A stretch of DNA of 45,066 nucleotides from Streptomyces sp. LUP30. GTDB taxonomy: Bacteria; Actinomycetota; Actinomycetes; Streptomycetales; Streptomycetaceae. Below the pieces are notes generated by a model that saw only the letters and a list, made by a program, of their open reading frames with translations, was not told where the DNA came from and did not search any database. The DNA is taken from assembly GCF_001746365.1 (NCBI RefSeq), contig NZ_MJAJ01000065.1, positions 1 through 45,066 of the forward strand, in the 5' to 3' direction. A program made the translations under genes and the position numbers. Below are positions 35,401 to 44,202 of this stretch, piece after piece (position 1 is the stretch's first letter; every line of letters begins with the position of its first letter).

Positions 35401-38400
35401 ACGTCCTGCTGCGGCTGGTGCGCACCGAGGCCGCCGCGGTCCTCGGACGCAGCGGCGTCGAGGACGTCCCGGCCGACCGGGCCTTCAAGGAGCTGGGGTT
35501 CACCTCCGTGATGGTCGTGGCGCTGCGCGACCGGCTCGGCGCCGCCACCGGACTGCGGCTTCCCGCGACCAGCGCCTTCGACCACCCCACCCCCGAAGCC
35601 CTGGCGCACCGGCTGCTGGACGAGGTCCACGGCGGACCCGCCGACCTCCCGGCCCCGCCCGCCCCCGCCGTGATCTCCGACGAGCCGATCGCCATCGTCT
35701 CGATGGGCTGCCGGCTGCCGGGCGGCGTCACGTCCCCAGAGGACCTGTGGCGCCTGGTCGCCGACGGCGCCGACGGCCTCTCCCCGTTCCCGTCCGACCG
35801 GGGCTGGAACCTGGAGGAGCTGTTCGACCCCGACCCCGACGCCGCCGGAAAGTCGTACGTCACGGAGGGCGGGTTCCTCGACGACGTGGCCGGCTTCGAC
35901 GCCGAGTTCTTCGGGATCTCGCCACGCGAGGCGGTGGCCATGGACCCCCAGCAGCGGCTCCTCCTGGAGACCTCCTGGGAGGTCTTCGAGCGCGCAGGCC
36001 TGGACGTGGGGGCCCTGCGCGGCGCAGACGTCGGAGTCTTCGCGGGGGTCATGTACCACGACTACACCACCCGGGCGGTGCGGCCCGCGAAGGAGATCGA
36101 GGGCTACCTCGGCGTCGGCGGCGCGGGCAGCGTCGTCTCCGGCCGGGTGTCGTACACCTTCGGCTTCGAGGGCCCCGCCGTCACGGTGGACACCGCGTGC
36201 TCGTCCTCGCTGGTCGCCCTGCATCTCGCCGCCCAGGCGCTGCGCGCGGGGGAGTGCTCCCTGGCGCTGGCGGGCGGTGTCGCGGTGATGGCGACCCCGG
36301 GCAGCTTCGTGGAGTTCTCACGGCAGCGTGGACTCGCTCCCGACGGGCGCTGCAAAGCCTTCGCCGCCGCGGCGGACGGCACCGGCTGGTCCGAAGGCGT
36401 GGCTCTGCTGCTGCTGGAGCGGCTGTCGGACGCCCGCCGCAACGGCCACGAGGTCCTCGCCGTCGTCCGGGGCAGCGCGGTCAACCAGGACGGCGCGTCC
36501 AACGGCCTCACCGCTCCCAACGGCCCCTCCCAGCAGCGCGTCATCCGCCAGGCTCTCGCCAACGCGGATCTCACCCCCGCCGACGTCGACGCCGTCGAGG
36601 CGCACGGCACCGGCACGTCCCTCGGCGACCCCATCGAAGCGCAGGCCCTTCTCGCGACCTACGGTCAGGAACGGCCCGGCGACGGCCACCCGCTGTGGCT
36701 CGGCTCCCTCAAGTCCAACATCGGCCATGCACAGGCCGCCGCCGGCGCGGCGGGCGTGATCAAGATGGTGCAGGCGATGCGGCACGGCGTGCTGCCCCGC
36801 ACGCTGCACGTCGACGCCCCGACGCCCGAGGTCGACTGGACCCGCGGCGCGGTCGAACTGCTCACCGAGCCCAGGCCCTGGCCCCGGACCGGGCGCCCGC
36901 GCCGCGCGGGCGTGTCCTCCTTCGGCATCAGCGGCACCAACGCCCACGTCGTCCTCGAACAGCCCACCGAGGACCCCGCCACCCAGGACCCCGCCACCAC
37001 GGCCGCCGACGACACGGCGGACACGGTGGAACGCGCGCTGCCCGACGGGCTCGTCCCGCTCGTCCTGTCCGCCAAGTCCCCACAGGCCCTGCGCGCGCAG
37101 GCCGCACGCGTCGCCGCTCTTCTCGACGCGGAGCCGGCGCCCGCCCTGGCCGACGTCGCCCTCACGCTCAGCGGCCGCTCCGCCTTCGAGCACCGCGCGG
37201 TCGTGGTCGCCCGATCCACGGCGGAGGCCCGCGACGCCCTGGCCGCCCTCGCGGCCGGCGACGGCACGACCGGCACCGCCACCGACGGCAAGCTCGCCGT
37301 CGTCTTCTCCGGCCAGGGCGCGCAACGCCCCGGTACGGGCCGCGAACTGTACGCGTCGTTCCCGGTGTACGCCCGGGCCTTCGACGAGGTCTGCGCCACC
37401 CTGGACCGCCGGCTCGACCGCCCGCTGCGGGACGTCGTCCTCGCCGAACCCGGCACTCCCGACGCGGAACTGCTCGACCGCACCGCCTACACCCAGGCAG
37501 CCCTGTTCGCCGTGGGAGTGGCCCTCTACCGACTGGTCGAGTCCTGGGGGGTGCGCCCCGACCTGGTCGCCGGGCACTCCATCGGCGAACTCGCCGCCGC
37601 CCACGTGGCCGGTGTGTGGTCCCTGGAGGACGCCGCGGCCCTGGTCGCCGCTCGCGGCGCGATGATGCAGCGGCTGCCCGAGGGCGGCGCCATGATCGCC
37701 GTGCAGGCCACCGAGGACGAGGCCCTCGCCGAGCTCACCGAGGGAGTCGCCGTCGCGGCGCTCAACGGCCCCGAAGCCGTCGTCCTCTCCGGTGACGCGC
37801 CCGCCGTCGAAGCCGTGGCCGGTCTGTTCGCGGCCCGTGGCCGCAAGACGAAACGACTGCGCGTCTCGCACGCCTTCCACTCGCCGCGCATGGAGCCGAT
37901 GCTCGACGCCTTCCACGAGGTCGCCGCCGGACTGAGCTTCCACACCCCCGCCCTGCCCGTCGTCTCCAACCTGACCGGCGCCCTCGCCGACCCCGCACAG
38001 CTGCGCGCCCCCGAGTACTGGGTACGCCACGTCCGCGGCACGGTCCGCTTCGCCGACGGCCTGCGCACCCTGAGCGAACAGGGCGTCACCACCGTGCTCG
38101 AACTCGGGCCCGGCGGAGTGCTCACCGCCATGGCGCAGGACTGCCTCCCCGAGACCGTCGACTGCCTCGCCGCACTGCGCGACGGACGGCCGGAACCCGC
38201 GACGCTGGTCGCGGCCGTCGCCCGCGCGCACACCAGGGGCGCCCACGTCGACTGGCCCGCCCTGTTCGCCGGCAGCGGCGCCCGCGGCGCCGACGTACCG
38301 ACGTACGCCTTCCAGCACCGGCGCTACTGGCTCGACGCCGACCCCGGCGCCGGTGACCTCGAAGCCGCGGGCATCACCACGGCCGGCCACCCGCTGCTGA

Positions 38401-41400
38401 CCGCGGCGGTGGAACTGCCCGAGGCCGACGCCGTCACCTTCACCGGACGCCTGTCCTCGGCCGACCGGCCCTGGCTCGCCGACCACGCCGTCGACGGCAC
38501 CGTGCTGCTCGCCGGCACGGCCCTCGTCGAGATGGCCGTCCGGGCCGGCGACGAGGTCGGGCACGGCGCCGTCCGCGAACTCGTCCTGGCCGCACCCCTG
38601 CTGCTGCCCGCCGACGGCGCGGTGCGCATACGCGTGCACGTCGGCGCCCCCGACGAGACCGGCGAACGCCCCGTCGCCGTCCACTCCCGCCCCGACGGTG
38701 ACGAGGGTGCGTGGACCCGCCACGCGAGCGGCGCCCTGACACGGACCGGCCCCCACGACGCTCCGGGCACGGACACCGCCCCATGGCCTCCGCCGAACGC
38801 CACGGCCGTGCCCGTCACGGACTTCTACCGGCGACGCGCCGAGGCCGGCTACGGGTACGGCCCCGCGTTCCAGGGACTGCGCGCGGTGTGGACCCAGGGA
38901 GAGGACGTCTACGCCGACGTCGCCCTCGATGACGCCCACCACGACGAAGCCGACCTGTTCGGCCTGCACCCCGCCCTCTTCGACGCCGCCCTGCACCCCA
39001 GCGCCTTCGGCGGCATCGCCGAACGGGGCGACGGAAGCCGTCTGCTGCCCTTCGCCTGGAACGGCGTACGACTGCACGCCTCGGGCGCCAAAGCCCTGCG
39101 CGTACGGCTGTCCCCCGCCGGCGAGAGCGGGGTGTCCCTGCGCGTCACCGACACCACCGGAGCCCCGGTCCTCGACGTCGACTCCCTCGTCCTGCGCCCC
39201 GTGGCGGCCGAACACCTGCGCACGGCCACCGAAGCCGGACACGAATCCCTGTTCCGCACGACGTGGACCTCGCTGCCGGTGACGACACGCACGGACGCCC
39301 CCCACGGCATCCGCGTCCTCGACGCCATCGGCGACGGCGCCTCGGCCGAGGACGTGCACGCCCTCGCCGACCGCGTGCTGGGAGACCTCCAGGCATTCCT
39401 GGCCGAGCCCGGCGACGACACATCACGGCTGCTGGTGGTCACCAGGGGCGCCGTCGACGTCCATGACGGCGAGAAGGTCACCGACCCGGCGGCAGCCGCG
39501 GTCTGGGGCCTGGTGCGCTCAGCCCAGGCCGAGCACCCCGACCGCTTCCTCCTGGCCGACCTCGACGGACACGACGCCTCCCGCGACGCGCTCGCCGGAC
39601 TCCCGGCGGCGGCCGCGGCCCTGGAGGAGTCGCAGTTCGCGATACGCGACGGCGAGGTGACCGTGCCCCGCCTCGTCCGCGCCGCCGCGGTCGGCCTGAC
39701 GGTCCCCGACGGCGCCCGCACCTGGCACCTGGACACCACCGGGCCCGGCACCCTGGACAACCTGGCCCTCGTGCCGAACGCCGAATCCGGCCCGCCGGCC
39801 CCCGGACAGGTCCGCGTGGCCGTCCGCGCCGCAGGCATGAACTTCCGCGACGTCATGATCGCTCTCGACATGTACCCCGGACGGGCCGCCATCGGCGGCG
39901 AGGGCGCGGGCATCGTCCTGGAGACCGGCCCCGGCGTGACGGGCCTGGCCCCCGGTGACCGGGTCATGGGCCTGTTCCCCGGCGCAGCGTTCGGCCCGGA
40001 GGCCGTGACCGACCACCGCAGGCTCGTCCGCGTCCCCCGGGGATGGACCTTCGCCCAGGCCGCCGCCGCGCCCATCGCGTTCCTCACCGCCCTCTACGGC
40101 CTGCGCGACCTGGCCGGCGTCCGGCCCGGTGAGACCGTCCTGGTCCACGCCGCGGCCGGCGGCGTCGGCATGGCCGCCGTCCAGGTCGCCCGACACCTCG
40201 GCGCCGAGGTCTACGGCACCGCCAGCCCCGGCAAGTGGGACACCCTCCGTGCCTGCGGACTCGACGACGCGCACCTCGCCAACTCCCGCACCACCGACTT
40301 CGAGCACCACTTCCTCGACGCCACCGACGGCGGCGGCGTCGACGTCGTCCTCGACGCACTGGCCGGCGAGTTCGTCGACGCCTCCCTGCGCCTGCTGCCG
40401 CGGGGCGGGCGCTTCCTGGAGATGGGCAAGACCGACATCCGTGACGCCGCCGAGGTCGCCGAACGCCACCCCGGGGTCGAGTACCGCGCCTACGACCTCG
40501 CGGAGGCCGACGACGACCGGGTCCGGGAGCTGCTGGACGAACTCGTCGACCTCTTCGAGGACGGAGCCTTCACCCCGCTCCCGCTGGCGGCATGGGACGT
40601 ACGACACGCCCCGGACGCCTTCCGGCACCTCAGCCGGGCCCGCCACACCGGCAAGGCCGTCCTGACCATGCCACGCCGACCCGACCCCGACGGTACCGTC
40701 CTGGTCACCGGCGGCACCGGTTCCCTCGGCGCCCTCGTCGCCCGCCACCTCGTCACCGAACACGGCGCCCGCCACCTGCTGCTCACCAGCAGGCGCGGCC
40801 CCGACGCGCCCGGCGCACAGGAACTCGCCGCCGAACTCACCGCCCTGGGGGCGACCGTACGGGTCGAGGCCTGCGACGCCGCCGACCGCGACGCCCTGGC
40901 CCTGCTGCTGGACTCCGTCCCGGCGACCGCGCCCCTGACGGCCGTCGTGCACACCGCAGGCGTCGTCGACGACGGCGTGCTGGCCGCGCTCACCCCACAG
41001 AAGATGGCCACCGTCCTGCGCCCCAAGGCCGACGCCGCCCTCAACCTGCACGAGCTGACCCGCGACCTCGACCTCGCCGCCTGGGTGCTGTTCTCCTCGG
41101 CCGCCGGTGTCCTCGGCAACCCCGGGCAGGCCAACTACGCGGCAGCCAACTCCTTCCTCGACTCGCTCGCCCGCGTCCGCCGCGCGGAAGGACTGCCCGC
41201 GGTGTCGCTCGCCTGGGGCCTGTGGTCGCACGCGAGCGGCATGACCGGCGCCCTCGCCGAGGCCGACCTCCGGCGCACCGAACGCGACGGCGTGCTCGGG
41301 CTCACGGCCGAGGAGGGCCTGGCCCTCCTCGACACCGCCCTGACCGTCGGCGAACCGGCCCTCGTCCCGATCCGGCTCGACCCGAGCGTGCTGCGCGAGC

Positions 41401-42005
41401 GGGCCGCATCCGGCGGGCTTCCGCCGATGCTGCGCGCACTCGTGCGCGCGCCCCGCCGCGCCGCTGCCGCCGGCACGGCCCAGGGACGCACCCTCGCCGA
41501 ACGGCTCGCGGGACTCTCCGCGCAGGAGAAGGCCGCCCACGTCCTGGACGTGGTCCTCAAGGAAGCCGCGACCGTCCTCGGCCACTCCGACGCCTCACTG
41601 GTCGTACCCGACCGCGCCTTCAAGGAGGCCGGGTTCGACTCGCTGACCGCGGTGGAACTGCGCAACCGGCTCGGCAGGGCCGCAGGCACCAGGCTGCCCA
41701 CGACGGCCGTGTTCGACTACCCGGCGCCCACCGCGCTCGCCGACTACCTGCTCAAGGCACTCGACCAGGAATCCGATCCGGTCGCGGCCAGACTCGAAGC
41801 CCTGGAAGCGGCGCTCGACGCCCTGCTGGCGGAGGAGCTGGAGCACTCCGGCGTCCACTCCCGGCTGCGGTTCCTCGGATCGAGGCTCGAAGAAGCCGCC
41901 CTGAAGAGCGGCCCCGAAGAGACACGCGAACGGACCCGGCCCCTCGAAGCCGCCACCGCCGACGACGTCTACGCCTTCATCGACAACGAGCTCGGGCTCG
42001 GCTGA
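32493..42005 (+). CDS. Type I modular PKS: AHBA loading module (A-KR*-ACP) and module 1 (KS-AT-DH-ER-KR-ACP)
   Basis: 3170 residues. Loading: adenylation/CoA-ligase-like domain (about 20-520, YTSGTTGRPKG near 173), a KR-like domain (about 530-945) and ACP with Ser1005 in GFTS. The KR-like domain has TGAATVQG in place of TGGTGSLG and lacks the catalytic Tyr, so it is inactive. Module 1: KS (Cys1236, His1371, His1412); AT (Ser1696 in GHSIGE, HAFH at 1793-1796, malonyl type); DH (His1998, Asp2164, but HAVDGTVLLAG ends in Ala where Pro is usual); ER (HAAAGGVGMAA near 2552); KR (TGGTGSLG near 2740, VDD motif, Tyr2882); ACP (Ser3050 in GFDS). It would load AHBA, add malonate and reduce fully, as needed for the C16-C17 methylenes of ansatrienins. 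A C-terminal docking helix follows. Confidence 0.96.
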   Translation: MLRTELIRPLPELLVDQARNFGAKIAYRDARRSVSYTDLESRTRRLAGHLAELRLQPGDRAAICLGNRVEIVESYYAITRASAIGVPVNPQSSDAELAHVLDDSGARIVITDHPHVEQLRRLLADRPHLTVVLVGDAPVPFGSGFLPYESLASREPATPARDDLGLDDLAWMLYTSGTTGRPKGVLSTQRNCLWSVAACYVPVPGLGPEDRVVWPLPLFHSLSHIACVLSVVAVGASARIVDGLSAEDVLTALEEERATFLAGVPTLLHYLLDAARDRGFTAPWLRVTLVGGAVTTASLRRSFERVFGVPLIDAYGSTETCGSITVNWPSGARAEGSCGLPVVGLGVRLVDTRTGEDVADNQEGEVWVRGPSVMAGYHNQPEATAAAFQDGWYRTGDLARRDEAGYFTITGRRKELIIRAGENIHPGEVEEVLRTVPGVADVAVVGKPHDVLGEVPVAFIVPGSQGPDTERLFAECRDRLSYFKVPEELYEIEAIPRTASGKIVRHRLLETPARLRATSSGLYDSLFRVDWIPSSPLSLGAAPGEPGDWALAGPDPLGLAAALQDAGVPCEVHTGLAAARTAARGGGVLLADRTAHDAGAGIEEFVASLQDWPADDRNDDLTLVVLTRRALAVGDGEDVEDPAHTPLWGLVRALQTEYPGRFVLADLDSDGLGEDGARSLAAAVNAGEPQFAVRSGVVLLPRFARVSMEREEPPLPLLDPDGTVLVTGAATVQGALLARHLVTAHGARHLLLGFTPGHGDESVQTLCAELAGAGAAATAVACDTGDRAALAELLADAGRPPLTAVVHAEEITGTGAVAAAAHHLHDLTAGHDLAAFVLCSSPLGVLGAPGAGDIAAESAALEALAQHRRAHGLPALSLAWGPWKDGATQCAVPFAAGALTEQQAQVMFDAAHAAGEAAFVAMRLDNAALLTGPVPAPLRGLIDTAVHEARAETSELRGRLEGLPVQEQENVLLRLVRTEAAAVLGRSGVEDVPADRAFKELGFTSVMVVALRDRLGAATGLRLPATSAFDHPTPEALAHRLLDEVHGGPADLPAPPAPAVISDEPIAIVSMGCRLPGGVTSPEDLWRLVADGADGLSPFPSDRGWNLEELFDPDPDAAGKSYVTEGGFLDDVAGFDAEFFGISPREAVAMDPQQRLLLETSWEVFERAGLDVGALRGADVGVFAGVMYHDYTTRAVRPAKEIEGYLGVGGAGSVVSGRVSYTFGFEGPAVTVDTACSSSLVALHLAAQALRAGECSLALAGGVAVMATPGSFVEFSRQRGLAPDGRCKAFAAAADGTGWSEGVALLLLERLSDARRNGHEVLAVVRGSAVNQDGASNGLTAPNGPSQQRVIRQALANADLTPADVDAVEAHGTGTSLGDPIEAQALLATYGQERPGDGHPLWLGSLKSNIGHAQAAAGAAGVIKMVQAMRHGVLPRTLHVDAPTPEVDWTRGAVELLTEPRPWPRTGRPRRAGVSSFGISGTNAHVVLEQPTEDPATQDPATTAADDTADTVERALPDGLVPLVLSAKSPQALRAQAARVAALLDAEPAPALADVALTLSGRSAFEHRAVVVARSTAEARDALAALAAGDGTTGTATDGKLAVVFSGQGAQRPGTGRELYASFPVYARAFDEVCATLDRRLDRPLRDVVLAEPGTPDAELLDRTAYTQAALFAVGVALYRLVESWGVRPDLVAGHSIGELAAAHVAGVWSLEDAAALVAARGAMMQRLPEGGAMIAVQATEDEALAELTEGVAVAALNGPEAVVLSGDAPAVEAVAGLFAARGRKTKRLRVSHAFHSPRMEPMLDAFHEVAAGLSFHTPALPVVSNLTGALADPAQLRAPEYWVRHVRGTVRFADGLRTLSEQGVTTVLELGPGGVLTAMAQDCLPETVDCLAALRDGRPEPATLVAAVARAHTRGAHVDWPALFAGSGARGADVPTYAFQHRRYWLDADPGAGDLEAAGITTAGHPLLTAAVELPEADAVTFTGRLSSADRPWLADHAVDGTVLLAGTALVEMAVRAGDEVGHGAVRELVLAAPLLLPADGAVRIRVHVGAPDETGERPVAVHSRPDGDEGAWTRHASGALTRTGPHDAPGTDTAPWPPPNATAVPVTDFYRRRAEAGYGYGPAFQGLRAVWTQGEDVYADVALDDAHHDEADLFGLHPALFDAALHPSAFGGIAERGDGSRLLPFAWNGVRLHASGAKALRVRLSPAGESGVSLRVTDTTGAPVLDVDSLVLRPVAAEHLRTATEAGHESLFRTTWTSLPVTTRTDAPHGIRVLDAIGDGASAEDVHALADRVLGDLQAFLAEPGDDTSRLLVVTRGAVDVHDGEKVTDPAAAAVWGLVRSAQAEHPDRFLLADLDGHDASRDALAGLPAAAAALEESQFAIRDGEVTVPRLVRAAAVGLTVPDGARTWHLDTTGPGTLDNLALVPNAESGPPAPGQVRVAVRAAGMNFRDVMIALDMYPGRAAIGGEGAGIVLETGPGVTGLAPGDRVMGLFPGAAFGPEAVTDHRRLVRVPRGWTFAQAAAAPIAFLTALYGLRDLAGVRPGETVLVHAAAGGVGMAAVQVARHLGAEVYGTASPGKWDTLRACGLDDAHLANSRTTDFEHHFLDATDGGGVDVVLDALAGEFVDASLRLLPRGGRFLEMGKTDIRDAAEVAERHPGVEYRAYDLAEADDDRVRELLDELVDLFEDGAFTPLPLAAWDVRHAPDAFRHLSRARHTGKAVLTMPRRPDPDGTVLVTGGTGSLGALVARHLVTEHGARHLLLTSRRGPDAPGAQELAAELTALGATVRVEACDAADRDALALLLDSVPATAPLTAVVHTAGVVDDGVLAALTPQKMATVLRPKADAALNLHELTRDLDLAAWVLFSSAAGVLGNPGQANYAAANSFLDSLARVRRAEGLPAVSLAWGLWSHASGMTGALAEADLRRTERDGVLGLTAEEGLALLDTALTVGEPALVPIRLDPSVLRERAASGGLPPMLRALVRAPRRAAAAGTAQGRTLAERLAGLSAQEKAAHVLDVVLKEAATVLGHSDASLVVPDRAFKEAGFDSLTAVELRNRLGRAAGTRLPTTAVFDYPAPTALADYLLKALDQESDPVAARLEALEAALDALLAEELEHSGVHSRLRFLGSRLEEAALKSGPEETRERTRPLEAATADDVYAFIDNELGLG

Positions 42006-42038
42006 CCCGCCAGGCACGCGAAGAGGAGATCAGGTTCC

Positions 42039-44111
42039 ATGACCACCGACGAGAAGGCTCTCACCTACCTCAAGCGGGTCTCGGCCGAGCTGCAGCAGAC
42101 GCGGGAGAAGCTGCGCGAGGAACAGAACCGGCGTACCGAACCCATCGCCGTGGTGGCCATGGGCTGCAGGCTGCCGGGAGGCGTGACCTCCCCCGACGGG
42201 CTGTGGCGGCTGGTGTCCGAGGGCGCCGACGCCGTCGGCGACTTCCCGGCCGACCGCGGCTGGGACCTCGGCACCCTCTACAACCCCGACCCGGAGGTGT
42301 CCGGCACGTCCTACGTCCGGGAGGGCGGCTTCCTCGACGACGTGGCCGGCTTCGACGCCGGGTTCTTCGGGATCTCGCCGCGCGAGGCGCTGGCGATGGA
42401 CCCCCAGCAGCGGCTCCTCCTGGAGACCTCCTGGGAGACCCTGGAACGAGCCGGGATCGACCCCTCCACCCTCAAGGGCGAGAGCGTCGGCGTCTTCACC
42501 GGCGCTGCCGGACAGGAATACGCCCCCCGCATGGGCACCGGCTCCGAGGAGATCGAGGGGTACGTCCTCACCGGCGGCGCCGGCAGCGTCGTCTCCGGCC
42601 GGGTGGCGTACACCCTCGGCTTCGAGGGCCCCGCGGTGACGGTGGACACCGCGTGCTCGTCGTCGCTGGTGGCGATCCACCTCGCCGCTCAGGCGCTGCG
42701 TTCCGGCGAGTGCTCGCTCGCGCTGGCGGGCGGCGTGGCCGTGATGTCGACCCCGGGCGCCTTCGTGGAGTTCTCGCGCCAGCGCGGACTGGCCCTGGAC
42801 GGCCGCTGCAAGGCGTTCGCCGCCGCGGCGGACGGCACCGCGTGGGCCGAGGGCGTGGGCGTCCTGCTGCTGGAGCGGCTGTCGGACGCCCGGCGCAACG
42901 GTCACGACGTCCTGGCCGTCGTCCGGGGCAGCGCGGTCAACCAGGACGGCGCGTCCAACGGTCTGACCGCGCCCAACGGCCCCTCCCAGCAGCGCGTCAT
43001 CCGGCAGGCGCTGGAGAACGCCCGGCTGTCCGCGGCGGACGTCGACGTGGTGGAGGCGCACGGCACCGGTACCTCCCTCGGCGACCCGATCGAGGCGCAG
43101 GCGCTCCTCACCACCTACGGCCGCTCCCGCCCCGAGGACTCGCCCCTGTGGCTGGGCTCGCTGAAGTCCAACATCGGTCACACACAGGCCGCCGCCGGCG
43201 TGGCGGGTGTGATCAAGATGGTGCAGGCGATGCGGCACGGTGTGCTGCCGAAGACGTTGCACGTGGACGCTCCGACGCCTGAGGTGGACTGGTCGGCGGG
43301 TGCGGTGCGGCTGCTGACGGAGGCGTGGGAGTGGCCGGAGCGCGACGAGCCGCGGCGTGCCGGTGTGTCGTCCTTCGGCATCAGCGGCACCAACGCCCAC
43401 GTCATCCTGGAAGAGGCCCGGCCCGAAGAACCCGCCGACACCCCCGCCCCGGCACGTACGACCCCCGCCGGCGTGGTCCCGCTGGCCCTGTCCGGCACCA
43501 CCCCCGAAGCCCTGCGCGCCCAGGCCGTCTCCCTCGCAGACCACCTCCGCGCCCACCCCGGCATCCCGCTGCACGACACCGCCCTGTCACTCCTGACCAC
43601 CCGAACCCGCTTTCCCCATCGCGGTGTCGTGGTCGCCGGCACCCATGAGGAGGCCGTGGAACGTCTGGCGGCCCTCGCCGTCGCCCCCGACACCGCGCCG
43701 CTCGCTCCTGGTTCTTCCGGTGTGGTGTTCGTGTTTCCGGGTCAGGGGGCGCAGTGGGTGGGGATGGCGTTGGGGTTGTTGTCGGAGTCGGTGGTGTTCG
43801 CGGAGTGGATGGGGCGGTGTGGGGAGGCGTTGGCGCCGTTTGTGGGGTGGTCGTTGGTTGATGTGTTGGGTGATGAGGAGGCGTTGGGGCGGGTTGATGT
43901 GGTGCAGCCGGTGTTGTGGGCGGTGATGGTGTCGTTGGCGGGGTTGTGGCGGGGCTCCTGGTTCTTCCGGTGTGGTGTTCGTGTTTCCGGGTCAGGGGGC
44001 GCAGTGGGTGGGGATGGCGTTGGGGTTGTTGTCGGAGTCGGTGGTGTTCGCGGAGTGGATGGGGCGGTGTGGGGAGGCGTTGGCGCCGTTTGTGGGGTGG
44101 TCGTTGGTTGA
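42039..44111 (+). CDS. Type I modular PKS, module 2: docking helix, KS and start of AT, frame broken by a 250-bp duplication
   Basis: The frame opens 33 bp after the first PKS gene with GAAGAGGAG upstream. Residues 1-33 are a coiled-coil docking segment (YLKRVSAELQQTREKLREEQ) that pairs with the previous protein. The KS (about 34-460) is complete, with Cys206, His341 and KSNIGHTQ. A KS-AT linker follows, and then the AT begins at VFVFPGQGAQWVGMA. At 43954 a second copy of 250 bp shifts the frame and the protein ends in nonsense at 44111. Without one copy the frame runs straight on into the remaining AT, so the gene is most likely intact in the organism and continues past the window. Confidence 0.9.
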   Translation: MTTDEKALTYLKRVSAELQQTREKLREEQNRRTEPIAVVAMGCRLPGGVTSPDGLWRLVSEGADAVGDFPADRGWDLGTLYNPDPEVSGTSYVREGGFLDDVAGFDAGFFGISPREALAMDPQQRLLLETSWETLERAGIDPSTLKGESVGVFTGAAGQEYAPRMGTGSEEIEGYVLTGGAGSVVSGRVAYTLGFEGPAVTVDTACSSSLVAIHLAAQALRSGECSLALAGGVAVMSTPGAFVEFSRQRGLALDGRCKAFAAAADGTAWAEGVGVLLLERLSDARRNGHDVLAVVRGSAVNQDGASNGLTAPNGPSQQRVIRQALENARLSAADVDVVEAHGTGTSLGDPIEAQALLTTYGRSRPEDSPLWLGSLKSNIGHTQAAAGVAGVIKMVQAMRHGVLPKTLHVDAPTPEVDWSAGAVRLLTEAWEWPERDEPRRAGVSSFGISGTNAHVILEEARPEEPADTPAPARTTPAGVVPLALSGTTPEALRAQAVSLADHLRAHPGIPLHDTALSLLTTRTRFPHRGVVVAGTHEEAVERLAALAVAPDTAPLAPGSSGVVFVFPGQGAQWVGMALGLLSESVVFAEWMGRCGEALAPFVGWSLVDVLGDEEALGRVDVVQPVLWAVMVSLAGLWRGSWFFRCGVRVSGSGGAVGGDGVGVVVGVGGVRGVDGAVWGGVGAVCGVVVG

Positions 44112-44202
44112 TGTGTTGGGTGATGAGGAGGCGTTGGGGCGGGTTGATGTGGTGCAGCCGGTGTTGTGGGCGGTGATGGTGTCGTTGGCGGGGTTGTGGC
44201 GG
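43704..44202. repeat. 250-bp perfect tandem duplication inside the AT domain
   Basis: Bases 43704-43952 and 43954-44202 are identical at a period of 250, which is not a multiple of three. The unit encodes the start of an AT domain, GSSGVVFVFPGQGAQ to SLAGLWR. A single copy restores the reading frame and a normal AT length. Likely an assembly error in a low-complexity G/T-rich stretch. Confidence 0.92.
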
